This document shows, in pieces, positions 1 through 9,142 of a stretch of DNA of 64,000 bases; the first letter of the stretch is position 1, and every line of letters starts with the position of its first letter. Position numbers and translations under genes: made by a program. A model generated the notes under the pieces. It searched no databases. It saw only the letters and a list, made by a program, of their open reading frames with translations, and was not told where the DNA came from. Source of the DNA: Sphingomonas sp. Leaf230 (GTDB taxonomy: Bacteria; Pseudomonadota; Alphaproteobacteria; Sphingomonadales; Sphingomonadaceae); contig NZ_LMKW01000008.1 of NCBI RefSeq assembly GCF_001421745.1, positions 559,027 through 623,026 of the forward strand, given 5' to 3'.

Positions 1-1148
1 CGGCCGAGCACGGGTACGCCCATCGCGCGCGCGACGATCGTGACGTGCGCGGTGAGCGAGCCTTCTTCCAGGATCACGCCCTTCAGCCGACGCTTGTCGT
101 ATTCGAGCAGTTCGGCGGGGCCGAGGTTGCGCGCGATCAGGATCGTGTCCTGGCGAAGACCCATCTGCGCGGCGGTACCCATCTGGCCCGAGACGATCCG
201 CAGTAGTCGGTTCGACAAATCCTCCAGATCATGCATCCGGTCGGCGAGCAGCGGATCGTCGATCTGGCGCATGCGCTGGCGCGTGCGTTGCTGGACGCGC
301 TCGATCGCCGCCTCGGCGGTCAGGCCGGAGTCGATCGCCTCGTTGATGCGCCGCGCCCAACCCTCGTCGTACGCGAACATCTTGTAGGTCTGGAGCACTT
401 CGACATGCTCGCCGCCGACGCCGAATTCGGCTTCGCGCGTCATCCGGTCGATGCCTTCGCGCATCTTGTCGAACGCCGCGTAGACGCGGTGGCGCTCGGC
501 ATCGGTGTCCTCGGCAACGGTGTGCTCGATGTGGATGCGCGGCTGGTGGTAGACCGCAAAGCCTGCGCCCATGCCGTCGACGAGCTTCTGGCCGGGAATC
601 CGCATCGCCGCGGTCGACTGCGGCCGGTCCGCGCCGCCGCCGGTGGTGTCGATCAGCCCCGCGTTGGCGATCAGTTCGGAGAGCACCATCGCGACCGTCT
701 GCAACGCCTCGATCTCGACGTCGGCATATCTGCGACGGTCGGTGTGCTGGACGGCCAGGACGCCGACGGAGCGCTCGCGTCGGATGATCGGCACGCCGGC
801 AAAGCTGTGGAAGCGATCCTCGCCGGTCTCGGGCTTGTAGGCGAAATCGGGGTGGCTGGCGGCTTCGTCGAGGTTGAGCACCTCGACATCCTCGGCGATC
901 GTGCCGACGAGCCCTTCGCCGAGCGCGAGCTTGGTGACGTGGACGGCCGCCTGGTCGAGGCCGCGCGTCGCGAACAGTTCGAGCACGCCTTCGCGCAGGA
1001 GGTAGATCGAGCAGACTTCGCTGTCGATCGCGGTCGCGATGATGCCGACGACGGCGTTGAGCTTGGCTTGCGCGGAGGTGCGCGACGCCATCACGTCGTG
1101 AAGGCTGGTGAGGATTTCGCGGGCGGAGGCGGCGGCCGAAAGGGGCAT
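1..1148 (-). CDS. ptsP: PtsP, nitrogen-PTS enzyme I (partial, C-terminus cut by window edge)
   Basis: Phosphoenolpyruvate-protein phosphotransferase of the nitrogen-related PTS. It takes phosphate from PEP and passes it to NPr in the cytoplasm. The visible 382 residues hold an N-terminal GAF domain (about 15-160; it reads SEVCSIYLL and later GVPIIRRERSVGVLAVQH), which separates PtsP from plain sugar-PTS enzyme I. The enzyme I N-terminal helical region follows. The phosphorylatable histidine is about His368 in SLTAHVTIVARA. The PEP-binding barrel lies beyond base 1. The start is the only ATG: an in-frame TAG sits four codons upstream. A palindromic repeat fills the gap towards ruvB. Family assignment is secure from motifs; the regulatory role is inferred from other proteobacteria. 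Confidence 0.93.
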   Translation of the reverse strand, partial: MPLSAAASAREILTSLHDVMASRTSAQAKLNAVVGIIATAIDSEVCSIYLLREGVLELFATRGLDQAAVHVTKLALGEGLVGTIAEDVEVLNLDEAASHPDFAYKPETGEDRFHSFAGVPIIRRERSVGVLAVQHTDRRRYADVEIEALQTVAMVLSELIANAGLIDTTGGGADRPQSTAAMRIPGQKLVDGMGAGFAVYHQPRIHIEHTVAEDTDAERHRVYAAFDKMREGIDRMTREAEFGVGGEHVEVLQTYKMFAYDEGWARRINEAIDSGLTAEAAIERVQQRTRQRMRQIDDPLLADRMHDLEDLSNRLLRIVSGQMGTAAQMGLRQDTILIARNLGPAELLEYDKRRLKGVILEEGSLTAHVTIVARAMGVPVLG

Positions 1149-1303
1149 TGGAGTTGGCTATCAGATGAAGCGCTTGGGTGCCACGCAACAAAAGCAGTGC
1201 CGGGGCGAAGTTCGATCGATCTGGCGGTGGGGATTCTTACAAAAGGGATTGGTGCGGATCGCGGCGCGTAAATCTCATCGGCTACGGTTGCCCTCTCCTT
1301 CTT

Positions 1304-1356
1304 GTTCTCCCGCGAAGGCGGGAGCCCAGTCTGGGTCCCCGCCTTCGCGGGGAAAC
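1304..1356. repeat. Palindromic intergenic repeat, type A
   Basis: A long near-perfect inverted repeat built on CCCGCGAAGGCGGGAGCCCA and its complement, with a very short loop. It lies between the 3' end of ruvB and the start of ptsP. Related copies occur at about 17003-17059 and 57421-57477. It can fold as a stable hairpin and may end ruvB transcription, although no T-run follows. Confidence 0.85.
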
Positions 1357-1378
1357 ACGGTAGCGCGTACGCAACCCG

Positions 1379-2404
1379 TTACGCGTCGAACAGGCCGTCC
1401 TGGCTGCCGGCTGGTGGGTTCAGACCCAGGTGTTTCCAGCCGCCTGCGTTCAGGAACCGACCGCGAGCGGTGCGCGCGATCAGGCCGAGCTGGATCAGAT
1501 ATGGCTCGATCACTTCCTCGATCGTGTCGCGCGGTTCGCTGAGACCTGCCGCTAGAGTCTCCACCCCGACCGGGCCGCCGCGGTAGATGTCGGCGATCAT
1601 CATCAGATAGCGGCGGTCCATCGCGTCGAGCCCGAGCGAATCGACCTCCAGCCGGTTGAGCGCCGCGTCCGCCGCGCGCGCGTCGACCGTCTCGTGCCCC
1701 GCGACGTTGGCGAAATCGCGCACGCGGCGTAGCAACCGCCCGGCGATGCGCGGCGTACCCCGGGCCCGGCGCGCGATTTCCATTGCGCCGTCCTTGGCGA
1801 TGCCAAGCCCGAGCAGTCCCGCCGCTCGCGTGACGACGCGCTCCAACTCCTCGACCGTGTAGAATTGCAACCGCACCGGGATGCCGAAGCGATCGCGTAG
1901 CGGCGTGGTCAGCAACCCCTGCCGCGTGGTCGCACCGATCAGCGTGAACCGCGGCAGGTCGATCCGCACCGAGCGCGCGGACGGTCCCTCGCCGATCATC
2001 AGGTCGAGCGCACGGTCCTCCATCGCCGGGTAGAGCACCTCCTCGACCGCGGGCTGCAAGCGGTGGATCTCGTCGATGAACAGCACGTCGCCGTCCTCGA
2101 GATTGGTCAGCAGTGCGGCGAGATCGCCCGACTTGGCGATCACCGGGCCCGAGGTGGCGCGGAAGCCCACCCCCATCTCGCGCGCGACGATCTGCGCGAG
2201 GGTCGTCTTGCCGAGCCCCGGCGGCCCGAAGAACAGCACGTGGTCGAGCGCATCGCCGCGCGATTTTGCCGCCTGGATGAAGATGCGCAGATTCTCGCGC
2301 GCGGCCTTCTGCCCGACGAATTCGTCGAGCGTCTTCGGGCGCAGCGCGGCGTCGACGTCTTCGGGGCGCTTGGCGGCAGTCAGGATGCGGTCTGTATCGG
2401 TCAC
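1379..2404 (-). CDS. ruvB: Holliday junction branch-migration helicase RuvB
   Basis: AAA+ motor of the RuvABC complex, driving branch migration of Holliday junctions in recombinational repair. The 341 residues match the usual length. The N-terminus has the RuvB signature [11 protein letters not shown] (22-32), Walker [10 protein letters not shown] (60-68), Walker [10 protein letters not shown] (106-114) and sensor [10 protein letters not shown] winged-helix domain lies at the C-terminus and ends with [17 protein letters not shown]. It shares the strand with ruvA and ruvC but is separated from ruvA by an oppositely oriented dehydrogenase, so it is probably transcribed on its own. Identification is very secure. 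Confidence 0.98.
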   Translation of the reverse strand: MTDTDRILTAAKRPEDVDAALRPKTLDEFVGQKAARENLRIFIQAAKSRGDALDHVLFFGPPGLGKTTLAQIVAREMGVGFRATSGPVIAKSGDLAALLTNLEDGDVLFIDEIHRLQPAVEEVLYPAMEDRALDLMIGEGPSARSVRIDLPRFTLIGATTRQGLLTTPLRDRFGIPVRLQFYTVEELERVVTRAAGLLGLGIAKDGAMEIARRARGTPRIAGRLLRRVRDFANVAGHETVDARAADAALNRLEVDSLGLDAMDRRYLMMIADIYRGGPVGVETLAAGLSEPRDTIEEVIEPYLIQLGLIARTARGRFLNAGGWKHLGLNPPAGSQDGLFDA

Positions 2405-2457
2405 ACCCTGCGATAGCGCGCTCGCGGTGAAGGGGGCAAGGCGGCTATGGGTGTGGG

Positions 2458-3366
2458 ATGACCAACGACACCTCGCACCCCGATTTGTATCTGTTGGGCG
2501 GAGTCTCGCCCGCGCTGGAGGCGACGCTTGTCGAGCGCTTCACGTTGTACCGCGAGGATCCGCCGGCAACGACGCGCGCGATCGTCGGTGGCGGGAGCAG
2601 CGTGGTCGATGCGGCGCTGCTCGATCGCCTTCCCGCGCTGGAGATCATTGCGATCCACGGCGTCGGGTACGACGGAATCGACCTTGCCGCGACCAAGGCG
2701 CGCGGCATCGCGGTGACGACGACGCCCGACGTGCTGACCGACGATGTCGCGGACCTTGCGATCGGGCTTATGTTGGCGGTGCAGCGGCGGATCGTTGCGA
2801 ACGACCGTTCGGTGCGCGGCGGCGGGTGGCAGGTCGATCTTGCGCGCCGGGCTAGCGGGCGGCGGATCGGGATTTTCGGGCTGGGGCGGATCGGTAGAGC
2901 CATCGCCAAGCGTGCTGCGCCGTTTGCGAGCGAACTCCATTATACGGCGCGCTCCGCCAAGCCGGATTTCGCGGGCGTGTTCCATGCCGACATCGCTTCG
3001 CTTGCGGCGGCGTGCGACGTGCTGATCATTGCCGCGCCTGGGGGCGACGCGACGTCGCATATCGTGGATGCGGGGGTTCTCGCGGCGCTTGGCGAGGACG
3101 GTATCCTCGTCAATATCGCTCGGGGAAGCTTGGTCGACGAACCGGCGTTGGTGGCGGCACTTATGGACGGGACGATCGCCGGCGCGGGGCTGGACGTGTT
3201 CGCTGACGAACCTGCGGTTCCCGACGCGCTGAAGGTGATGGATCAGGTCGTCCTGTCACCCCATCAAGGCAGCGCTACGGTCGATGGTAGGGCTGCGATG
3301 GCAGCGTTGGTCATCGCGAACCTCGACGCTCATTTTGCGGGTAGGGACCTACTTACGCCGCTCTAA
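2458..3366 (+). CDS. D-isomer-specific 2-hydroxyacid dehydrogenase (glyoxylate/hydroxypyruvate reductase-like)
   Basis: Cytoplasmic NAD(P)-dependent oxidoreductase that interconverts 2-oxo acids and D-2-hydroxy acids; hydroxypyruvate or glyoxylate are likely substrates. The 302 residues show the Rossmann motif GLGRIGRA (141-148). The catalytic trio is also visible: Arg222 in [10 protein letters not shown], Glu251 in FADEP and His269 in SPHQGSAT. An N-terminal substrate domain precedes the nucleotide fold. The gene sits on the plus strand between ruvA and ruvB, splitting what is usually a compact ruvAB pair. It is convergent with ruvA, and two palindromic repeats lie between them. The substrate cannot be decided from sequence. 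Confidence 0.88.
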   Translation: MTNDTSHPDLYLLGGVSPALEATLVERFTLYREDPPATTRAIVGGGSSVVDAALLDRLPALEIIAIHGVGYDGIDLAATKARGIAVTTTPDVLTDDVADLAIGLMLAVQRRIVANDRSVRGGGWQVDLARRASGRRIGIFGLGRIGRAIAKRAAPFASELHYTARSAKPDFAGVFHADIASLAAACDVLIIAAPGGDATSHIVDAGVLAALGEDGILVNIARGSLVDEPALVAALMDGTIAGAGLDVFADEPAVPDALKVMDQVVLSPHQGSATVDGRAAMAALVIANLDAHFAGRDLLTPL

Positions 3367-3407
3367 GGACGAGGTGGCCGTAGTACGAATACCTCCCGGG
3401 TCATCTC

Positions 3408-3490
3408 CGTCATCCTGACGAAAGTCAGGATCCAGGGTTATTGGCGCTGCCGATTGCGGCTCTGGATCCTGACTTTCGTCAGGATGACGG
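3408..3490. repeat. Palindromic intergenic repeat, type D
   Basis: Inverted repeat whose arms read CATCCTGACGAAAGTCAGGA and its complement, with about 25 bases between them. A sister copy is at 34003-34080. It lies in the convergent gap between the hydroxyacid dehydrogenase and ruvA. Confidence 0.85.
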
Positions 3491-3520
3491 CCGGAAAATT
3501 GATGTCAGCAAGCTGTATTA

Positions 3521-3602
3521 CCGTTCTCCTGCGGACGCGGGAGCCTAGGGTAACGGAGCGCGAGGATTGTGATCCTGGACTCCTGCGTACGCAGGAGAAC
3601 GG
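3521..3602. repeat. Palindromic intergenic repeat, type E
   Basis: Inverted repeat with arms CCGTTCTCCTGCG and CGCAGGAGAACGG around a longer loop that itself holds a GGAGCC/GGACTCC-like partial repeat. It is directly downstream of ruvA, in the same gap as the type D copy. It could act as a terminator-like or mRNA-stabilising hairpin. Confidence 0.75.
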
Positions 3603-3616
3603 CGATCGTCCGAACC

Positions 3617-4216
3617 CTAAGACTTCGACGCCTTGCGTAGCGCCAGCCGGACCAGTGCATCGAGCGAAGCGCCCGGTCCCAGTTCCTCGTCCGCCGCCGC
3701 CACCGCAACGCTCGCCTCGTTCGGCCGGAACCCGAGGTTGAGCAGCGCCGACACAGCATCCGCAGACGCGCCCGGCGCGGCGTTGACCACCGCCGGCCCA
3801 AGGCCCAGCGCAATCCCGCCGACCTTGTCCTTCAATTCCATCACGATGCGCTGGGCGAGCTTGGGCCCGACACCGTTCGCACGCGCGACCATCGCCTTGT
3901 CGCCGCTGGCAATCGCGCGTGAGAGATCGACGGGCTCCAGCGCGGACAGGATCGCGAGCGCGACGCGGGCACCAACCCCCTGCACGCCGGTCAGCAGGCG
4001 GAACCAGTCGCGCTCGTCCGCGCTGGAGAAGCCGACCAGCCGCTGGAAATCCTCGCCGATGAGCAACTCGGTGAACACCGTGCAGGCTTCGCCGATCGGG
4101 CCGAGCGCCGACAGCGTGCGCGCCGAGGCGCCGACCAGATAGCCGACGCCGCCGACGTCGATCACGGCATGGTCGATGCCGGTCGAGTCCAGCCGTCCTT
4201 TGAGATGCACGATCAT
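3617..4216 (-). CDS. ruvA: Holliday junction DNA-binding protein RuvA
   Basis: Junction-binding tetramer that loads RuvB and holds the four-way junction flat. The 199 residues fit the family length. The N-terminal OB-fold begins [20 protein letters not shown]. Two helix-hairpin-helix motifs follow ([16 protein letters not shown] and [20 protein letters not shown]). A flexible linker precedes the C-terminal domain III ([16 protein letters not shown]), which contacts RuvB. The neighbours on the strand are an AraC regulator upstream and, further on, ruvB. Secure assignment. Confidence 0.97.
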   Translation of the reverse strand: MIVHLKGRLDSTGIDHAVIDVGGVGYLVGASARTLSALGPIGEACTVFTELLIGEDFQRLVGFSSADERDWFRLLTGVQGVGARVALAILSALEPVDLSRAIASGDKAMVARANGVGPKLAQRIVMELKDKVGGIALGLGPAVVNAAPGASADAVSALLNLGFRPNEASVAVAAADEELGPGASLDALVRLALRKASKS

Positions 4217-4298
4217 TGGATCAGGCGGTAGAACATCGACGGCGCGGCGTCATCCCGTCAAAATACAGGCTTCCCGGCTCGATCGACGCGCACGTCGG

Positions 4299-5288
4299 TC
4301 AGGCGTTTGGTTGCGGACGACCCTGCTCGCCCGTCGGACGGTTCTGGACGGGCGCGGCGGCCTTCGCGGTTTCGTGCAGCGCCTGGGTCGGCGCGCCGAT
4401 CACCATCGCGCGGGCACGCAGGCTGGCGCGCAGGAATACGGTGTCGGACGCGATGAAGCGGCGCGGGGTCGTGCCGAGGAACGTGCCGGCGTCGCGGAGG
4501 AAATGCGAGGCATCGAAATAGCTACTGTCGATCTTCGAATAGTCCGCCATGCCGTCCGTCCGGATCAGGCTGATGAAAGATCGCAGGAACCGCGCGCGCC
4601 TCAGCAACAGCTTTGGCGGCATGCCGAAATGGCGCGTCGCCATGCGTCGCAGCTCGTGCGTCGGGATGTCGAGGCGGTCGGCGACGTCCTTCATCTCGAT
4701 CACGCCGTCGGTGACGGTCAACGCGGTGAACGCGCGGATCAAATCCTCGCGCGGGTGCGGGCGAGTGAAAAACGCGCCGAACACCGCATCGAGCAGCGGC
4801 TTGATCATCGTGTCGTCGTCGAGCGCGTCGAGCCCTTCGACCAGCCGCGCGGAAAGGTCCGATCCCAGCGCCGAACCGAGCGGCACGACGCGGTTGTGGA
4901 ACTCGCCCGCCGACCGCGCGGTGAGCCGCGACCAGCCGAGCGCACTGAGGCCGATGCCGACGGCGATCCCGCCACGCGTCTCGGTCCGGAAGGCGCGGCT
5001 GGTCGGACCGTAGAAGCTTGCACGATCGAGCGGGCCGAAGCGGTGGTTGCCGACCGACACGGTCAGCGGCCCGGCGTCGACCAGCACGGAGATCATCGCT
5101 GGTGCCGGCAGATACCAGTTGAGCATCGGCGTACGGTCGTTCGAGGCGTAGATCGCGTACCCCGTCAAATACTCGGACAGCGCGGGATCGGGCAGGTCGT
5201 ACCGCATCGTCATGCCCGCGGGCATCGCGAACGCCGAGGCCGGAACATTGTTGCTGTTCGTTCCACCTCGTACGTGTTCGACAAGCAT
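4299..5288 (-). CDS. AraC-family transcriptional regulator
   Basis: DNA-binding regulator of 329 residues. The C-terminal 100 residues carry the two AraC helix-turn-helix units: the first around MKDVADRLDIPTHELRRMA, the second around YFDASHFLRDAGTFLGTTPRRF. The N-terminal 200 residues have no motif I can name and may be a ligand-binding cupin-like sensor. The gene lies between ruvC and ruvA on the same strand, in a place where these genes are normally adjacent. Its upstream region (5289-5440) is much more AT-rich than the surroundings, which fits insertion or later acquisition. Target genes are unknown; no metabolic operon sits beside it. Confidence 0.85.
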   Translation of the reverse strand: MLVEHVRGGTNSNNVPASAFAMPAGMTMRYDLPDPALSEYLTGYAIYASNDRTPMLNWYLPAPAMISVLVDAGPLTVSVGNHRFGPLDRASFYGPTSRAFRTETRGGIAVGIGLSALGWSRLTARSAGEFHNRVVPLGSALGSDLSARLVEGLDALDDDTMIKPLLDAVFGAFFTRPHPREDLIRAFTALTVTDGVIEMKDVADRLDIPTHELRRMATRHFGMPPKLLLRRARFLRSFISLIRTDGMADYSKIDSSYFDASHFLRDAGTFLGTTPRRFIASDTVFLRASLRARAMVIGAPTQALHETAKAAAPVQNRPTGEQGRPQPNA

Positions 5289-5356
5289 CGCGCCGCCCTT
5301 AATCTAAATTAAAAAATCACGGGCGGCGCTGCCACAGCAATGCAGGCTTGGCTATT

Positions 5357-5421
5357 AAAACTTGATTGAGGTGTAATTATAGCGCTCAGGCGCTGATCTC
5401 ATTCAAAATGAACCAAGTTTT
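5357..5421. promoter_or_regulatory. Candidate operator arms upstream of the AraC gene
   Basis: AAAACTTG at 5357-5364 and its exact complement CAAGTTTT at 5414-5421 flank an AT-rich stretch that also holds a small AGCGC/GCGCT hairpin (5381-5394). The position upstream of the AraC start would suit an autoregulatory site, but this is inference from layout only. Confidence 0.3.
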
Positions 5422-5536
5422 GTCCGAGCGGATATTGGCTGGGGTTGATATTTGTGATGCGGCTAGCCGTGGCGCACGTCTTCGGATGCTACACCGGGGA
5501 CGGCGTTACCTCGCGTTGGTCGGATCGCCGGAGAGA

Positions 5537-6043
5537 TCAGGCGCCTATGCCGCTACGTCGCGCCAGGGCGGCGGCACTTGCGACGTGATGCGCGTGCGTG
5601 ATCGCAACCGCGAGCGCGTCGGCGGCGTCGGGGCCGGCGAGTTTCGCTCCGGGCAACAACACGGCCATCATCGCCTGGATCTGCTTCTTGTCTGCGCCGC
5701 CGGTGCCGACGACGCCCTTCTTGACGGTCGACGGGTGGTATTCGCCGATATGCAGCCCTGCGCCCGCCGCGGCGAGCAGGACGACGCCGCGCGCTTGCCC
5801 GAGCTTCAGCGTCGACTGCGCGTTGGTGTTGCCGAGCACTTCCTCGACCGCGGCGCCGTCGGGGCGCTCGGTGCGGATGACGTCGATCAGCGCGTTGTAG
5901 AGCGCGGTGAGGCGGCGGGGGAGCGCCATCGACGGATCGGTCTTGATCTGGCCGTTGGCGATATGGCTCAAGCGGTTGCCGTCGGCGCGGATGACGCCCC
6001 AGCCGGTGGTGCCGAGGCCGGGGTCTAGTCCGAGGATGATCAT
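5537..6043 (-). CDS. ruvC: Holliday junction resolvase RuvC
   Basis: Endonuclease that cuts Holliday junctions symmetrically after RuvAB migration. The 168 residues start [16 protein letters not shown], giving the first catalytic aspartate at position 7. Acidic residues at 67/68 (AAVEEVLG) and at 139 and 142 (GPDAADALA) complete the metal-binding set expected for the RNase H fold. The C-terminus includes AITHAHH. yebC is upstream on the same strand, the usual alphaproteobacterial order, but about 200 bases with a long inverted repeat separate the two. Confidence 0.97.
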   Translation of the reverse strand: MIILGLDPGLGTTGWGVIRADGNRLSHIANGQIKTDPSMALPRRLTALYNALIDVIRTERPDGAAVEEVLGNTNAQSTLKLGQARGVVLLAAAGAGLHIGEYHPSTVKKGVVGTGGADKKQIQAMMAVLLPGAKLAGPDAADALAVAITHAHHVASAAALARRSGIGA

Positions 6044-6061
6044 GCGCAGGTAGAAGGAGAA

Positions 6062-6237
6062 AGTTGGTTCGCGCGGAGGCGCGGAGACGCGGAGAGGGTG
6101 CGTTCTTGGCGATCGTCTTGCGTTAGCGGGACTTTCAGTTCTCCGGGCCGGCCGGCAGAGATGAGGCCGCTGACGCGGAGGAGGTCGCCACGAAACACAA
6201 CTCTCCGCGTCTCCGCGTCTCCGCGTGAACCAACCTT
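6062..6237. repeat. Large inverted repeat between yebC and ruvC
   Basis: Arms of about 35 bases, GGTTCGCGCGGAGGCGCGGA and onward (6062-6097), pair with their near-complement at 6201-6237. About 100 bases lie between them. Each arm contains GCGGAGACGC-type short tandem units. It fills the gap between yebC and ruvC and does not match the other repeat families in the window. Confidence 0.8.
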
Positions 6238-6244
6238 CTTCATC

Positions 6245-6988
6245 TCAGCCGAGCGTTTCCATGATCTCGTCGGATATTTCGTAATTGCCCCACACCGTCT
6301 GCACATCGTCGTCGTCGTCGAGCGCGTCGATCAGCTTGAACAGCGTCGCCGCATCGTCCGCACCGACCGCGACCATCACCTGCGGACGCCAGGCGAGTTT
6401 CGCGCCTTCGGCCTCGCCGAGCTTCGCTTCCAGAGCCTTGGCCACCTCGTGCAGGTCGCCCTGGGCGGTCCAGACCTCATGGCCGTCCTCGCTCGACGTG
6501 ACGTCCTCCGCCCCCGCTTCGAGAGCCGCTTCGAACACCGTGTCGGCATCGCCCGCGCTCGCCGGGTACGAGATCAGCCCGACGCGGTCGAACGCGTGGC
6601 TGACCGAACCGCCTGCGCCGAGGTTACCGCCGTTCTTGCCGACCGCGACGCGCACGTTGGTCGCGGTGCGGTTGCGGTTGTCGGTCAGCGCCTCGATGAT
6701 GAGCGACACGCCGCCGGGGCCGAAGCCCTCGTAGCGGATCTCTTCGTAATTCTCGGCATCGCCGCGGCTAGCCTTGTCGATCGAGCGCTGGATGTTTTCC
6801 TTCGGCAGCGACGCCGCCTTGGCCGCGTTCACCGCCGCGCGCAGGCGCGGGTTCATGTCGACGTCGGGCAGGCCCATCTTGGCCGCGACCGTGATTTCCC
6901 GGCTGAGCTTGCTGAACGCCGACGAGCGCTTCTTGTCCTGCGCGCCCTTGCGGTACATGATATTCTTGTATTTGGAATGGCCTGCCAT
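6245..6988 (-). CDS. YebC/PmpR-family protein
   Basis: 247-residue member of the YebC/TACO1 family, which has been described both as a transcriptional regulator and as a factor relieving ribosome stalling. The N-terminus [20 protein letters not shown] is the family hallmark. The middle part contains [20 protein letters not shown], and the acidic end includes [18 protein letters not shown]. It is the first gene of the yebC-ruvC direction, as in many proteobacteria. Family is certain; the exact role in this organism is not known from sequence. Confidence 0.96.
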   Translation of the reverse strand: MAGHSKYKNIMYRKGAQDKKRSSAFSKLSREITVAAKMGLPDVDMNPRLRAAVNAAKAASLPKENIQRSIDKASRGDAENYEEIRYEGFGPGGVSLIIEALTDNRNRTATNVRVAVGKNGGNLGAGGSVSHAFDRVGLISYPASAGDADTVFEAALEAGAEDVTSSEDGHEVWTAQGDLHEVAKALEAKLGEAEGAKLAWRPQVMVAVGADDAATLFKLIDALDDDDDVQTVWGNYEISDEIMETLG

Positions 6989-7018
6989 CGGTGCCTCTAA
7001 TAGCCTGATGCGGTGGCT

Positions 7019-7564
7019 TTAGGACGGCGAGGCCGTTTTCGCCAGAGCGTCGATCTTCTGCTCGATCGCGTCGAGGCGCGCGAGCACCAGATGATCGATC
7101 TTGTGATGCACGCGCAGGATGTCGAGTTCGGCGCGCAGGTTGGTCTCATAGTCCAGGCTGGCAGCGAGGCGATCCTTGGCCGATTGCCGGTTCTGGCTCA
7201 TCATGATCACCGGCGCCTGGATCGCGGCGACCGTCGACAGCAGCAGGTTGAGGAAGATGTAGGGATACGGATCGAACGCGCGTCCGAAATGCGCGAGGAT
7301 GTCCGAGTTCAGCAGCATCCAGCCGATCAGCACTGCGCTGAACGCGATGATGAACCCCCACGACCCACCGATCGCGGCGACGCGGTCCGACAGGCGTTCG
7401 CCGAACGTCGACCGCTCGTCGGACACGTCGGCGGCATCGCGGCTGACCGTAGTCCCCGCCTCGATCCCCGCGAGGACGCGGCGCTCCTCGTCATCGAGAT
7501 CGCTCGGCGCCTTGCCGAGCAGTCGCTGCGAGAGATCGGCGAGCAGGGATTGTTTCGTGGCCAT
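7019..7564 (-). CDS. DUF1003 membrane protein
   Basis: 181-residue inner-membrane protein of unknown function. Two transmembrane helices are visible at about 68-86 and 100-120. The signature between and after them (FDPYPYIFLNLLLS, QAPVIMMSQNRQ) is typical of DUF1003. The C-terminal 50 residues form a charged helix that may be coiled coil (LDYETNLRAELDILRVHHKIDHL is shared by the family). It is transcribed away from the HerA-like gene, with a gap of about 110 bases. No function should be assigned. Confidence 0.88.
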   Translation of the reverse strand: MATKQSLLADLSQRLLGKAPSDLDDEERRVLAGIEAGTTVSRDAADVSDERSTFGERLSDRVAAIGGSWGFIIAFSAVLIGWMLLNSDILAHFGRAFDPYPYIFLNLLLSTVAAIQAPVIMMSQNRQSAKDRLAASLDYETNLRAELDILRVHHKIDHLVLARLDAIEQKIDALAKTASPS

Positions 7565-7674
7565 GGTTTGCGCCCTAGCCCGGACTGCGGATTATGCCAG
7601 CGCAAAGCCGGGCTTGCGACGCAAGCGACAAAGACTCCTTGCTCCCACACGCCCGCACCTGCCAAACGCGCGGC

Positions 7675-9138
7675 ATGACGGTTAGCGTGAATATGGGCAC
7701 CGACGGCAATGGTACTGCCGTCGGCGTCGACCTGGAGGAACTACTCGCCACCCGCCTGTTGGTGCAGGGCAATTCGGGCTCGGGAAAATCGCATCTGCTG
7801 CGCCGCCTGCTCGAGCGATCGGCGGGCCACGTCCAGCAGATCGTGATCGACCCGGAGGGCGATTTCGTAACACTCGCGGGGCCCCATGGCCACGTCGTGA
7901 TCGAGGCCGGCGACTATAGCGAACGCGAGATCGCACGGATCGCGACGCGGTTGCGCGAACATCGCACGTCGGCCGTGCTCAGCCTTGAGGGGCTGGAAGT
8001 CGAAGGCCAGATGCGCTGCGCCGCGTCGTTCCTGTCCGCGCTGTTCGATGCGCCGCGCGAGCATTGGTACCCGGTACTGGTAGTAGTCGACGAAGCGCAG
8101 ATGTTCGCGCCGGTGACCGGCGGCGAAGTGTCGGAAGAGGTCCGCCGTGCGTCGCTGGCGGCGATGACGAACCTGATGTGCCGTGGGCGTAAGCGCGGCC
8201 TAGCCGGCGTGATCGCGACTCAGCGGCTGGCGAAGCTTGCGAAGAACGTCGCGGCGGAAGCGTCGAACTTCCTGATGGGCCGCACTTTCCTCGACATCGA
8301 CATGGCGCGCGCGGCGGATCTGCTCGGGATGGAACGGCGCCAGGCCGAAGCGATTCGCGATCTCCAGCGCGGCACGTTCATGGCGCTTGGACCGGCAGTC
8401 TCGCGCCGGCCGATCACGGTGAAGATCGGCGACGTCGCGACCTCCGCGCGCAGCGGGAGCCCGAAGTTGACCCCCCTCCCCAGCGCTGCGCCGATGGACC
8501 TGCAGGACCTGTTGTCCGAGCCGGTGGTCGACGCGCCCGAACTCGGCCTGATGTTCGATTCGCGCCCGCGTCGCGTGCCGGCGGAGGAACTGCTCGACGG
8601 CATCGCCCGCCCGCCCGAGCCGCGCACCGCCGCACCGCCGCCGCCCGAAAAGACCGACGACGAGGTCGAGGCGGTCTACGCCGACGTCTTCCGCGCGATC
8701 GTCGAGGATCCGGAGTCGACGCTGCGGCCGCCGTCGGTGCTGTTCCAGGATTTCCAGGTGCGCTGCCGCATGGGGGGCCTTGCCAAGCCACCGCTAGACC
8801 TGCCCGGCTTCGTGCGGCGGCTGAGCTGCGCCCGCGCCGGCATCTTCGACATGACCGACGAGGCGTGGACGGCAGCGCTGGACGTGGCGAGCGGCCTGCC
8901 GGACGACATGCTGGGCGCGTTCCTGCTGGTCGCGCGTGCGGCGCGCGAGGGTGAACCGTGCCCTTCGGACGCGCGCATCGCAGCGACGTATGGTACGAGT
9001 TCGCTTGGCCGTGTGAAGCGTCTAATCGGCTACATAGAGAGCCGCGAACTGATCGTGTGCCGCACCGATCTCGCCGGCAAACGCTCGATCACGATCCCAG
9101 GGCTGGGCTGGACGACGCTGCCGGCGGAGGCGGCGTAG
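7675..9138 (+). CDS. HerA-like P-loop ATPase (helicase HerA central domain)
   Basis: 487-residue ATPase of the FtsK/HerA superfamily. Walker A is GNSGSGKS (32-39) and Walker B is VLVVVDEAQ (134-142). A sensor/arginine-finger region reads CRGRKRGLAGVIATQR (about 173-188). After a proline-rich linker (about 300-330) the C-terminal 120 residues resemble a winged helix (SSLGRVKRLIGYIESREL). Classic HerA works with the nuclease NurA; no nuclease gene is near. The ATG at 7675 is chosen because the domain begins soon after; an in-frame ATG at 7693 is also possible. Its role in DNA or protein translocation is unproven. Confidence 0.85.
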   Translation: MTVSVNMGTDGNGTAVGVDLEELLATRLLVQGNSGSGKSHLLRRLLERSAGHVQQIVIDPEGDFVTLAGPHGHVVIEAGDYSEREIARIATRLREHRTSAVLSLEGLEVEGQMRCAASFLSALFDAPREHWYPVLVVVDEAQMFAPVTGGEVSEEVRRASLAAMTNLMCRGRKRGLAGVIATQRLAKLAKNVAAEASNFLMGRTFLDIDMARAADLLGMERRQAEAIRDLQRGTFMALGPAVSRRPITVKIGDVATSARSGSPKLTPLPSAAPMDLQDLLSEPVVDAPELGLMFDSRPRRVPAEELLDGIARPPEPRTAAPPPPEKTDDEVEAVYADVFRAIVEDPESTLRPPSVLFQDFQVRCRMGGLAKPPLDLPGFVRRLSCARAGIFDMTDEAWTAALDVASGLPDDMLGAFLLVARAAREGEPCPSDARIAATYGTSSLGRVKRLIGYIESRELIVCRTDLAGKRSITIPGLGWTTLPAEAA

Positions 9139-9142
9139 ATCG

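Noticed and set aside
3408..3602. Possible CRISPR-like or small RNA locus downstream of the hydroxyacid dehydrogenase
   Set aside because: The repeats are inverted pairs, not regular direct repeats with spacers, and sister copies occur elsewhere.
7019..9138. A DUF1003 plus HerA defence pair
   Set aside because: The genes are divergent, DUF1003 proteins are housekeeping-like and common, and no nuclease or defence gene is near.
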